Assembly: GCA_035760965.1 (NCBI GenBank)
Contig: DASTRY010000032.1
Coordinates: 1 to 64,000 of the forward strand
Direction: 5' to 3'
DNA: 64,000 nt
From: JADGHX01 sp035760965
GTDB lineage: Bacteria > Pseudomonadota > Gammaproteobacteria > Steroidobacterales > Steroidobacteraceae
The notes below the pieces were generated by a model that worked only from the letters and a program-made list of their open reading frames with translations, did not search any database and was not told the DNA's origin. Below, piece after piece: positions 8,902 through 16,097 of this stretch (position 1 is its first letter; the number at the start of each line of letters is the position of its first letter). A program made the translations under genes and the position numbers.

Positions 8902-8921
8902 GCGCACGCGTGTAGCGCTCA
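8899..8921. terminator. Bidirectional hairpin built from two facing stop codons
   Basis: TGAGCGC (8899-8905) pairs with GCGCTCA (8915-8921). The first three bases are the plus-strand TGA stop of the DUF4404 gene, and the last three are the minus-strand TGA stop of the HisS-like gene. ACGTTTTG follows on the plus side, giving a weak T-run. Confidence 0.5.
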
Positions 8922-9833
8922 CGTTTTGCGAAACAGGAACGCTGCGAGCTGCGACCCCATGGCGCTCGCGACGAAGACCATCTTGTCGTTCGACATCAGC
9001 TTGCGAAGCCAATCGAACGCGCCACCGTCGATGAACGGGATCTCGTCGCCCGAAGGCGTCCGGACGAACACGTTGAACCGAATCCCGTCGTAGTAGTCGT
9101 GCGCGAGCGGCGCGTGCGCGATGGGCACGCCGTCAACCGCGGCCGCGACACGCTTCGCGTGTGTCGCGAAGCGGTCGGTCGCAAAGAGCTTCACCGTGCG
9201 CTCGCCGAATGCATAGCCGTGCTCCTCGAGCCGCGCGAGCGCGGCGAGCTGTGTGCGAATGTGCTCGCTCAGCGCCTCGACGAGAAACCCGTGACTGCCG
9301 CGCTCGTGTCCCGCGGACACCAGGCAGAACATGCGGAAGTGCGCGGCGAATCCGGGCAGCTTCGGCACCGCCTGCGCGCGCACGCATCGATGGCTCGTCG
9401 CGAGGCTGACGTGCGCGCCGGGGTCCGCCTGCAAGCGCTTCGCACATTCGAGCGCGAGCACGTTCGTTGGATCGGACACGACTTCCGTGCCACGAATCGT
9501 CGACACGATCTTGTTCTGACTTGCGAGCGCTACGGCGGAGCTGACTCCGAGCGGCGCAAGCGGCGACAGCTCGATGGACTCGAACGCTGTAGCGGCAGCG
9601 AGCAGATGCGCGTCCAGCTCGTTGAGCGTGCGCTGATCGACGTAGCACGGCTGCACGAATCGATCGCGCGCCCACTGATGACGCAAGCTCGCCGGCGTGC
9701 GCTGCTTCGCCCGCTGCTCCAGAACGCCGAGCAGCAGCGACCAGAGCTCCGAAGCCGGCATCCCCGAGGACAGCGCCTCGCGCGCCGCGGCGCCCAGGCC
9801 TTCACGGCACCACGACCGATCGCTGAATTTCAT
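8919..9833 (-). CDS. Class II aminoacyl-tRNA synthetase-like (HisS/HisZ-type) orphan protein
   Basis: 304 residues without signal or membrane segments. I read it as a divergent HisS/HisZ-like core: EVVSDPTNVLALECAKRL resembles the motif-2 entry strand (RPdxT..lAr), SHRCVRAQAVPKLPGFAAHF with a following FCLVSAG resembles the motif-2 loop, and HDYYDGIRFNVFV followed by PFIDGGAFDWL resembles YYTGxxFE... GGRYDxL near motif 3. The Arg of GGRYD is replaced (GGAFD), so histidyl-tRNA charging is unlikely. It is not next to his genes. The call is from eye alignment and could be wrong; at minimum it is a real gene, judged by its codon pattern and clear boundaries. Confidence 0.6.
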   Translation of the reverse strand: MKFSDRSWCREGLGAAAREALSSGMPASELWSLLLGVLEQRAKQRTPASLRHQWARDRFVQPCYVDQRTLNELDAHLLAAATAFESIELSPLAPLGVSSAVALASQNKIVSTIRGTEVVSDPTNVLALECAKRLQADPGAHVSLATSHRCVRAQAVPKLPGFAAHFRMFCLVSAGHERGSHGFLVEALSEHIRTQLAALARLEEHGYAFGERTVKLFATDRFATHAKRVAAAVDGVPIAHAPLAHDYYDGIRFNVFVRTPSGDEIPFIDGGAFDWLRKLMSNDKMVFVASAMGSQLAAFLFRKT

Positions 9834-9881
9834 GGGGGCCAGTGTTGCCCGGATCGGATTGCAGCGTAAAGATCGTCCCTC

Positions 9882-10469
9882 ATGACGACGCTAACAGACG
9901 GTGTGATCACCCTTCGCCCGCTCGAGCGCACCGACCGGGACGCAATCTTCGCCGCGGTCAGCGAGTCGATCGCCGAGATCAGCCCATGGCTGCCCTGGTG
10001 TCACCCGGCCTACGCCCCCACGGAGACGGCGGCGTTCATCGAAAGCTCGATCCAGTGGTGGGCGCAGCGCTCGCAGTTCGTGTTCGGCATCTTCGATGCC
10101 GTGCATGGCACGTACATCGGCGGCACGGGCGTCAATCAGCTGAACGCGCAGCATCGTTACGCCAACATCGGTTATTGGGTGCGCACCAGCCGCACCGGCC
10201 GAGGATTCGCGCCGCGCGCGCTACGGCTCGCCGCGCGCTTCGCATTCGACACGCTCGGATTGCAGCGCGTGGAGATCGCCGCGGAGCCCGAAAACTACGC
10301 GAGCCGACGCGTGGCGGAGAAGGCCGGCGCGAAGCTCGACGGCCTCGCGCGCAATCGCATCTTCAAGCGCGGCCGCCCGTGTCCGGCCGCGCTGTACTCG
10401 CTGATACCCGAGGACTTGATCGACCCGCCGGCGCTCAGCGCGCGGCCGTCGACACCGGAAATTCTATGA
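9882..10469 (+). CDS. GNAT N-acetyltransferase, RimJ/RimL-type
   Basis: 195 residues. Starts with LTDGVITLRPLERTDRDAIFAAV, the typical RimJ/L opening, followed by WLPWCHPAYAPTETAAFI. Acetyl-CoA pyrophosphate loop is RTSRTGRGFAPRALRL (Q/RxxGxG/A) at about 103-118, and the C-terminal ENYASRRVAEKAGA is motif B. Family members acetylate the N-terminus of ribosomal proteins or small amines. Starts 48 bp from the divergent HisS-like gene and its last 35 bp overlap the 3' end of the convergent hydrolase gene. Confidence 0.93.
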   Translation: MTTLTDGVITLRPLERTDRDAIFAAVSESIAEISPWLPWCHPAYAPTETAAFIESSIQWWAQRSQFVFGIFDAVHGTYIGGTGVNQLNAQHRYANIGYWVRTSRTGRGFAPRALRLAARFAFDTLGLQRVEIAAEPENYASRRVAEKAGAKLDGLARNRIFKRGRPCPAALYSLIPEDLIDPPALSARPSTPEIL

Positions 10470-12381
10470 AGCTCGCGTTCTCCGGCGTGTGCCAGATGCG
10501 GTGCGTCGCCTTCACGTAGTCCTCCGGCTTGGCGAACAGGATGTTCGGCACGTACTTCTGCGGGTTGCGGTCGTACAGCGGGAACCACGACGACTGGATC
10601 TGCACCATGATCCGGTGACCCTTCTGAAACGTGTGGCTCACCTGCGGCAGCGGCAGGCGATACGCGAGCACCTTGTTCGCCGCGATCGGCTGCGGGTTCG
10701 CAGGGTCCTGCCGATAGCGGCCGCGCAGAATGTCCGCCGCGATCATCCACTGATAGCCGCCGAGCTTCGGATGATCGACATCCTGATCGGGCCAAACGTC
10801 GATGATCTTCACGACCCAGTCCGCGTCCGTGCCGGTCGTCGACGCGTACAGGTTCGCGATCGGCTGGCCCGCGAGGCGCACGGGCTCGGTCAGCGGCTCG
10901 CTCTCGTAGACGAGCACATCGGGCCGCGCGGCGGCATTGCGCTGATCGTCGACGAGCCACTCGCCCCACGTCGCATCCGGCGCTGACGAGGCCAGCGTCG
11001 GCCGCGTGCGATACGGAACGGGCTTCGCGGGATCGGAGAGGTACTCGTCGTACTTCGTCTTGGCACCGGCCGCCGGCTTCTCGAAGCCGATCTTGCCGTC
11101 CGCGAGCAGATAGAGATTGCGCGAGCGCTCGGCGCAGTTTTCCGCGCACACGCGCGGCCAGGCATCGTAGCGGTGCCACTGATCGGCGCCGGTCTCGTAC
11201 ACGAGCGCGCGCGGCGTGTCCGGCTTCGGACCATCCTTCAGGTAGTAATCGAGGAACGGCTGCATCACGTTGCGACGGAACCAGCCGGCCGTGTCGCCCT
11301 CGAACGCGATCTGCCCGATGCCGCGACCCTCGCGCCGGCCCTGCCCGTGATTCCACGGGCCGAGCACCAGATGCACGAGCTGCCCGCTCGGGTCCTTCGG
11401 CGCGAGCGCCTTGAACAGCGCGGGGCCGCCGTAGATGTCCTCCTGATCGAAGAGTCCCGACACGATCATCATCGGCACGCGAAGCGGCTCCTTCGCGAGC
11501 AGCTTGTCGACCGCCTGCCCCTGCCAGAACGCGTCGTACGCGGGATGCGCGGCGATGGCGCGCCAGAAGCCGAGCTGGTCGAGCCCGCGCGAGACGGCCA
11601 TCGCGCCCGCCGAGCCGGCGCGCAGGTATTCCTCGTACGTGTCGCGCGTGTCGGACCACCACTTCTCTTCGTTCTTGCGGGTGGCTTCCTGCTCGTAGAT
11701 GTAGGCGAGCGTGCCGTCCTGACGAAACGCGCCGTTGTGGAACCAGTCGTCGCCGATCCAACCGTCGACCATCGGTGCGAACGGCACCGCGACCTTCAGC
11801 GCCGGGTGCGGATTCACCGTCGACATCACGGTCGTGAAGCCCTCGTACGAGCCGCCGATCGTGCCCACACGGCCGTTCGACTCGGGAATGTTCTTCACGA
11901 GCCAGTCGATCGTGTCGTAGGCGTCCGTCGCATGATCGACGTCGGTCGGATTCAGCGGCCCGCGCAGCGGGCGCGTCATGACGTAGTCGCCCTCGGACCC
12001 GTACTTACCGCGCACGTCCTGGTACACGATGATGTAGCCCGCGGCGACGGCAGTGTCGTTCATCTGCGGAACGACGGACGCCATGCGGGGGCTCTCCGTT
12101 CGCGAGACCCGCGCGGCGGCGTTGTACGGCGTACGCGTGAGCAGAATCGGCGCGTTCTTCGCCCCCTTCGGGATGAGGATGAAGGTCTTCAGCTTCACGC
12201 CGTCGCGCATGGGGATCATTGCCTCGCGCTTCACGAAATCGAACGCCTCGGTTCGGGGCGTGAATTTCGCGGGCGTGTCGCTCGGAAGCGCGGCGGATGG
12301 CTGCTGCGAATCCGCGTACGCGGCAGCCGAGGCGATAGCGGCCAGACACAATGCGAGCAGTCGGGGACGGAATGCAGCCAT
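10435..12381 (-). CDS. Exported CocE/NonD-family alpha/beta hydrolase (X-Pro dipeptidyl-peptidase-like)
   Basis: 648 residues with a Sec-type signal (LLALCLAAIASAAAYA, cleavage near residue 23). The hydrolase domain opens with IPMRDGVKLKTFILIPKG, has the oxyanion-side VYQDVRGKYGSEGDY, and the nucleophile elbow GTIGGSYEGFTTV with Ser178. A C-terminal jelly-roll domain typical of CocE/X-Pro peptidases is seen around residues 440-648 (RLAGQPIANLYASTTGTDAD, then YRLPLPQVSHTFQKGHRIMV). Likely periplasmic esterase/amidase; in this family glutaryl-7-ACA acylases and cocaine esterases are known. Monocistronic; the terminal 35 bp overlap the convergent GNAT gene. Confidence 0.92.
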   Translation of the reverse strand: MAAFRPRLLALCLAAIASAAAYADSQQPSAALPSDTPAKFTPRTEAFDFVKREAMIPMRDGVKLKTFILIPKGAKNAPILLTRTPYNAAARVSRTESPRMASVVPQMNDTAVAAGYIIVYQDVRGKYGSEGDYVMTRPLRGPLNPTDVDHATDAYDTIDWLVKNIPESNGRVGTIGGSYEGFTTVMSTVNPHPALKVAVPFAPMVDGWIGDDWFHNGAFRQDGTLAYIYEQEATRKNEEKWWSDTRDTYEEYLRAGSAGAMAVSRGLDQLGFWRAIAAHPAYDAFWQGQAVDKLLAKEPLRVPMMIVSGLFDQEDIYGGPALFKALAPKDPSGQLVHLVLGPWNHGQGRREGRGIGQIAFEGDTAGWFRRNVMQPFLDYYLKDGPKPDTPRALVYETGADQWHRYDAWPRVCAENCAERSRNLYLLADGKIGFEKPAAGAKTKYDEYLSDPAKPVPYRTRPTLASSAPDATWGEWLVDDQRNAAARPDVLVYESEPLTEPVRLAGQPIANLYASTTGTDADWVVKIIDVWPDQDVDHPKLGGYQWMIAADILRGRYRQDPANPQPIAANKVLAYRLPLPQVSHTFQKGHRIMVQIQSSWFPLYDRNPQKYVPNILFAKPEDYVKATHRIWHTPENASFIEFPVSTAAR

Positions 12382-12606
12382 GCTGGGGATCCTTGAGCGC
12401 GAGGATCGCGAACGTTAAACCAACCGGCGGCAGTTTTCGACGCACCGGGCCGCGGCCGGTCGCAGCGTATGAACCGGTGACCGAACCGCCGGCGATGCCG
12501 CGGACCGAACGCCGGTCTCATACGCCGAAGGTCCGCTCGCGGCAGTTCGCCGCCCGCGGCTAACTGCTACAGTCGGGGCCCGACCAGCGCTACGGGAGAG
12601 CTTCAA

Positions 12607-13374
12607 ATGCTTCGCCATTCATGCTCGATTGCGAGTGCGGCGCTTGCCGTGTGGATCGTCGCCGGCGCACCGGTCGCGCAGGCTGCGGACAAGGTGCCTG
12701 CCGCCATCAGCGAGGCCGTTGCGGACCCGAGCCGGCCCGCCGAGGACCGGGCGCGCGATGCGAATCGCAAGCCGGCCGAGGTCATCGCGTTCGCGGGCAT
12801 CCATCGAGGTCAGCACATCGCCGAGCTCTTTCCGGGCGGCGGCTATTTCACGCGCATCTTCGCCAAGCTCGTCGGCGACGGCGGCGTCGTGTACGCGCTG
12901 ACGCCGCCGCCGCGGCCGAACGCCCCGGCCGGCGCGCCGGACCCGGCGGCGGCGATCAACCTGATCGCGGCCGAGAACGAGAACGTGAAAGTCGAGCGGC
13001 TGAATCCGGAGAAGCTCGTGCCGGAGCCCGTGGACCTGGTGTGGACCTCGGACAACTATCACGACCTGCACAACCGGCCGAACGCGGATCTCACTGCGTT
13101 CAACAAGACCGTGTTCGATGCGCTGAAGCCGGGCGGGCTCTACATCGTGATCGATCACGCCGCCGCGCCCGGCGCGGGCGCGACCGCGACGTCGACGCTC
13201 CACCGTATCGATCCCGAGACTGTCAAGAGCGAAGTGACCGCGGCGGGCTTCAGGCTCGTCGACGAAAGCAACGTGCTGCACAACCCGCAGGACCCGCACA
13301 CCGCAGGGGTGCGCGATCCCTCGATTCGCGGCAAGACGGATCAGTTCGTTCTGAAGTTCCGCAAACCGAGCTGA
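12607..13374 (+). CDS. Exported class I methyltransferase-like protein
   Basis: 255 residues. Signal peptide (ASAALAVWIVAGAPVAQAAD) precedes a class I methyltransferase-like fold: HIAELFPGGGYFTRIFAKLVG is the SAM-binding motif I (GxGxG-like as PGGGYF), followed by VDLVWTSDNYHDLHN at motif III, and GGLYIVIDHAAAPG at motif IV/V. Such exported predicted methyltransferases are common in proteobacteria but have no settled substrate. GGGAGAG ribosome-binding site upstream of the ATG. Eight bp separate it from dsbA, so they form an operon. Confidence 0.88.
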   Translation: MLRHSCSIASAALAVWIVAGAPVAQAADKVPAAISEAVADPSRPAEDRARDANRKPAEVIAFAGIHRGQHIAELFPGGGYFTRIFAKLVGDGGVVYALTPPPRPNAPAGAPDPAAAINLIAAENENVKVERLNPEKLVPEPVDLVWTSDNYHDLHNRPNADLTAFNKTVFDALKPGGLYIVIDHAAAPGAGATATSTLHRIDPETVKSEVTAAGFRLVDESNVLHNPQDPHTAGVRDPSIRGKTDQFVLKFRKPS

Positions 13375-13382
13375 GGCCTCCA

Positions 13383-14066
13383 ATGACTCGCTATCTCGCT
13401 GCCTTCCTCGCGCTGCTCTCGATCGCTTCGCTGCCGGCGCACGCGTCCACCTGGACGGAGGGCCGGAACTACTTCCTCGTCAACTCGGCGAAGCGCGGCA
13501 CGAACCTGCCGCCCGGCACGGTGGAGGTGATGGAAGTCTTCTCGTACGGCTGTCCCGCCTGCAATCAGTTCGTGCCGATCGCGGACAAGCTGAAAGCCTC
13601 GCTGCCGCCGAACGCCAAGATGACGTTCCTGCCCGCGGCGTTCAATCCGGCCGAGGACTGGCCGATGTTCCAGCGCGCGTACTTCGCGGCGCAGATTCTC
13701 GGCATCGCCGACAAGACACACGACGCGATGTTCGACGCCGTGTGGAAGCCGGGCGGCGAGCTTGCGATCGTCGATCCGACCTCGCACCAGCTGAAGCGAC
13801 CGCTGCCCACCATCGAGGATGCCGCGCGCTGGTACAACAAGCGCACCGGCGTATCGGTGGACAAGTTCGTGAGCACCGCCAAGTCCTTCGCGGTGGACGT
13901 GAAGATGAAGGCCGCCGACGATCTGATCACCGCGTATCAGGTGGATCGGACGCCGACCATCATCGTGAACGGGAAGTACCGCCTGCATCCCGAGTCGGCC
14001 GGCGGGTTCGATCAGCTCATCGAGCTCGTGAAGTATCTCGTCGCGAAGGAGAGCGCGGCGAAGTAG
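13383..14066 (+). CDS. dsbA: Thiol:disulfide interchange protein DsbA-type
   Basis: 227 residues. Signal peptide ends near AHAST. Thioredoxin fold with active site FSYGCPACNQF (CPAC, not the E. coli CPHC) at about residues 58-61, an inserted helical domain, and the cis-Pro loop VDRTPTIIVNGKYRL near residue 197. Periplasmic oxidant of paired cysteines, normally reoxidised by DsbB, whose gene is not in the window. Start at 13383 has GAGG 7 nt upstream and gives the signal peptide. In operon behind the exported methyltransferase-like gene. An 8-bp hairpin (14053-14076) overlaps its stop codon. Confidence 0.92.
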   Translation: MTRYLAAFLALLSIASLPAHASTWTEGRNYFLVNSAKRGTNLPPGTVEVMEVFSYGCPACNQFVPIADKLKASLPPNAKMTFLPAAFNPAEDWPMFQRAYFAAQILGIADKTHDAMFDAVWKPGGELAIVDPTSHQLKRPLPTIEDAARWYNKRTGVSVDKFVSTAKSFAVDVKMKAADDLITAYQVDRTPTIIVNGKYRLHPESAGGFDQLIELVKYLVAKESAAK

Positions 14067-14082
14067 CGCGCCGCGCGACGGC

Positions 14083-14475
14083 TCAGGACTCGTTGAGCGC
14101 TGCGGCGGCGCGGATGAGCGCCTTGAAGGCCTCGGCGTCGATCGCGTCGCCCTCGTGGAAATCGATCGCGCGTCGCACGTTGCCCTCGAGGCTGGAATTG
14201 AAGAGGCGCGCGGGGTCCTTCAGCTTGGCGCCCTTGGCGAACGTGAGCTTCACGTGATTCTTGTACGTCTCGCCCGTGCAGAGGATTCCGGCGTGAGACC
14301 ACACCGGAACGCCCCACTTCCATTCCTCGACCACGGCGGGATCGGCCTGCTTGATGAGCGCGCGGAGGCGGGCGAGCATCTTGCCGCGCCAGTCGTTGAG
14401 CTCCTTGATGCGCGCGTCGATCAGCCGTGAAGCGGCCTCACCCGAGGCGGGAGGACCCTTCTTTTTCGCGGCCAT
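14083..14475 (-). CDS. DUF1801-domain protein
   Basis: 130 residues, cytosolic. The core NDWRGKMLARLRALIKQADP, then EEWKWGVPVWSHAGILCTG and YKNHVKLTFAKGAKLKDP, is the DUF1801 fold (YdhG-like). These proteins are commonly the third gene after ArsR and SRPBCC genes, as here. No catalytic role is established. Start at MAAKKKGPP, 4 bp after the SRPBCC stop; the operon order is ArsR, SRPBCC, DUF1801. Confidence 0.9.
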   Translation of the reverse strand: MAAKKKGPPASGEAASRLIDARIKELNDWRGKMLARLRALIKQADPAVVEEWKWGVPVWSHAGILCTGETYKNHVKLTFAKGAKLKDPARLFNSSLEGNVRRAIDFHEGDAIDAEAFKALIRAAAALNES

Positions 14476-14479
14476 GCGC

Positions 14480-15028
14480 TCAGCTCCAACGGGGCATTTC
14501 GACCCCAAACTGTTTGGCGTACTCGGCGTGCAATCGGTGCCAGCCCCCGAACTTCATGGCGTCGGGGCCGACGATGCGCCCGATCGGCTCGCCGCCGATG
14601 AACCGATCGAGCACATCGATGCAGATGTGCCACCCGGCCGCGCCCATCGCGATGTAGCGGTGATCGATGCTGTGCCAGAGCGTGAGACGCGTGCCGGAGC
14701 CGAGAGGCTCGAGCTCCCAGCGCATGTCGCCATCGCCCCACTTGAATTCGAGCAGCCTCGGCGCCTCGGCACGCGTCACGCGCGTCTCGGACACCATTGG
14801 CGTCGGCGCGCCGACCGTCGTGAGCGTCACCGGGCCGACGGCGGCCAGGCTGCGGTTCGCGTCGAACGGCGCCCATTCGCGCAGCTGCGCGGGATCGGTG
14901 AGCGCGGCCCACACTTTCGCGGGCGGGTGGCGCAGCTCGCGCGCGAGCACGAGCGTCCAGTTCTCTCCATCCTTGCGAATCTCGGCGCCCGCGGCGGGGC
15001 CGGGCTCGTACTTGTCGCGGTTGCTCAT
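14480..15028 (-). CDS. SRPBCC (AHSA1-type) ligand-binding protein
   Basis: 182 residues with the START/Bet v1-like AHSA1 pattern: LARELRHPPAKVWAALTDPAQLREWAPF at the start, GPVTLTTVG mid-strand, and a C-terminal long helix including GGWHICIDVLDRFI. Binds an unknown hydrophobic ligand. Its ATG overlaps the stop of the ArsR gene (ATGA), so the two are translationally coupled; ArsR-AHSA1 pairs are common and often self-regulated. Confidence 0.92.
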   Translation of the reverse strand: MSNRDKYEPGPAAGAEIRKDGENWTLVLARELRHPPAKVWAALTDPAQLREWAPFDANRSLAAVGPVTLTTVGAPTPMVSETRVTRAEAPRLLEFKWGDGDMRWELEPLGSGTRLTLWHSIDHRYIAMGAAGWHICIDVLDRFIGGEPIGRIVGPDAMKFGGWHRLHAEYAKQFGVEMPRWS

Positions 15029-15360
15029 CGTTTCTTCGCCTTCCGACGGGGTGGGGGATTCATGCGATCCAGATGGCGCTCGAGTGCATCGACCTGGGCC
15101 GACCAGTAGCGGCGGAACGGGGCGAGCCACGCTTCCACTTCCATGAGCGGCTCCGGCCGGATGCGATACAGCCGACGCTGCCCGTCGACGCGCGACTCGA
15201 CGAGGCCGGCCTCGCGCAAGACGCGCAGGTGCTTGGACACGGAGGGCTGCGGGAGCTGCAGCGCCTGTTCGAGGTCGCCGACCGAGCGCTCCGCGCTGGC
15301 GAGCAGGCTCAGAATGGCGCGCCGACTCGGCTCGGCGATGATCGCGAACGCGGATTCCAT
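15025..15360 (-). CDS. ArsR-family winged-helix transcriptional regulator
   Basis: 111 residues. Winged helix: AEPSRRAILSLLASAERSVG and DLEQALQLPQPSVSKHLRVL (recognition helix), then the wing AGLVESRVDGQRRLYRI. No metal-binding CxC motif, so not a metal sensor; it belongs to the SdpR-like group paired with AHSA1 proteins. First gene of the three-gene operon. Divergent from the GIY-YIG-like gene by 42 bp which contain two adjacent inverted repeats likely to be its operator. Very basic C-terminal tail. Confidence 0.94.
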   Translation of the reverse strand: MESAFAIIAEPSRRAILSLLASAERSVGDLEQALQLPQPSVSKHLRVLREAGLVESRVDGQRRLYRIRPEPLMEVEAWLAPFRRYWSAQVDALERHLDRMNPPPRRKAKKR

Positions 15361-15364
15361 GCCG

Positions 15365-15396
15365 CAATATATTCCTATTGAGGCATATGCCTGTCA
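15365..15396. promoter_or_regulatory. Two adjacent inverted repeats, candidate ArsR operator
   Basis: CAATA-N6-TATTG at 15365-15380 is followed directly by the 12-bp palindrome AGGCATATGCCT at 15381-15392, itself flanked by TTG and TCAA. The whole stretch is AT-rich against a GC-rich background and sits between two divergent starts. ArsR/SmtB proteins usually bind such ATA..TAT palindromes. Confidence 0.55.
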
Positions 15397-15402
15397 AGGC
15401 AC

Positions 15403-16044
15403 ATGAGCCCGCCCGAGCCGTTCTCGCGCTACTCTGTGCGCATGCCAAGAACGCGCCGCGCGCCCACTCGAACCGCTGACCGTGCGCAGGACCGCCCGGG
15501 TTCGCGCCCCCTGCGCACGTTCGCCGATTCCGAGCTCGCTGCGCGCTTCGATCACGCACTCGCTCACGCCGACGGCGTGCTCGGTGCCCATTGCATTCAC
15601 GAGCAGTGGATGCGGGGCGGTTATCCGGCCCGCATCGAAAGCGCGCTCGACTCGTTGTGGCGAGTGGCGGCCTCCACGATCCCCGAATGGCTGCCGATGC
15701 GGTACGTCAGCTGGCTGCCGACGTCTTACGAGGTCGCTGCGCGATTCACCGCAACGGGCAAGGGCCGCTACAACATCTACCTCGTCCTGCTGGATTACGC
15801 CGACCGCCGAGGCGACGAGCACGGCGTTTACGTGGGCATGACGCAGTACACGCCCGCGCAGCGCTTCGATCAGCACAAAGCGGGCATTCGCGCGGCCGGC
15901 TGCGTGCTGAAGCGCGGCATCGAGGTGCTCACCGGGCCGACGCTGCACCTCCAGCGCATCAAGCGCAGCGACGCGGTGCGCATCGAAGTCGAGCTGGCGG
16001 AGGCGCTTCGCGATGCGGGCGTGCACACGGAGGGTGGCCACTAG
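15403..16044 (+). CDS. GIY-YIG-like domain protein, stand-alone
   Basis: 213 residues. The C-terminal half reads as a GIY-YIG-type core: YNIYLVLLDYADRRGDEHG, then VYVGMTQYTPAQRFDQHKAG (the YVG-M-T plus RFxxH pattern) and a GCVLKRGIEVL strand, with a late Glu (IEVELAEAL) that could be the metal ligand. The N-terminal 110 residues (Arg-rich start, then LAARFDHALAHADGVLG) are not recognised. Could be a nuclease or a degenerate relative; there is no neighbouring restriction or mobile gene. Start at 15403 has AAGG 4 nt upstream; an in-frame ATG at 15442 is possible. Confidence 0.72.
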   Translation: MSPPEPFSRYSVRMPRTRRAPTRTADRAQDRPGSRPLRTFADSELAARFDHALAHADGVLGAHCIHEQWMRGGYPARIESALDSLWRVAASTIPEWLPMRYVSWLPTSYEVAARFTATGKGRYNIYLVLLDYADRRGDEHGVYVGMTQYTPAQRFDQHKAGIRAAGCVLKRGIEVLTGPTLHLQRIKRSDAVRIEVELAEALRDAGVHTEGGH

Positions 16045-16097
16045 CAGGCGCTCATCCCCTCGGAGCAGAACACTTCGCGGCTACGGCGTCTTCACGC

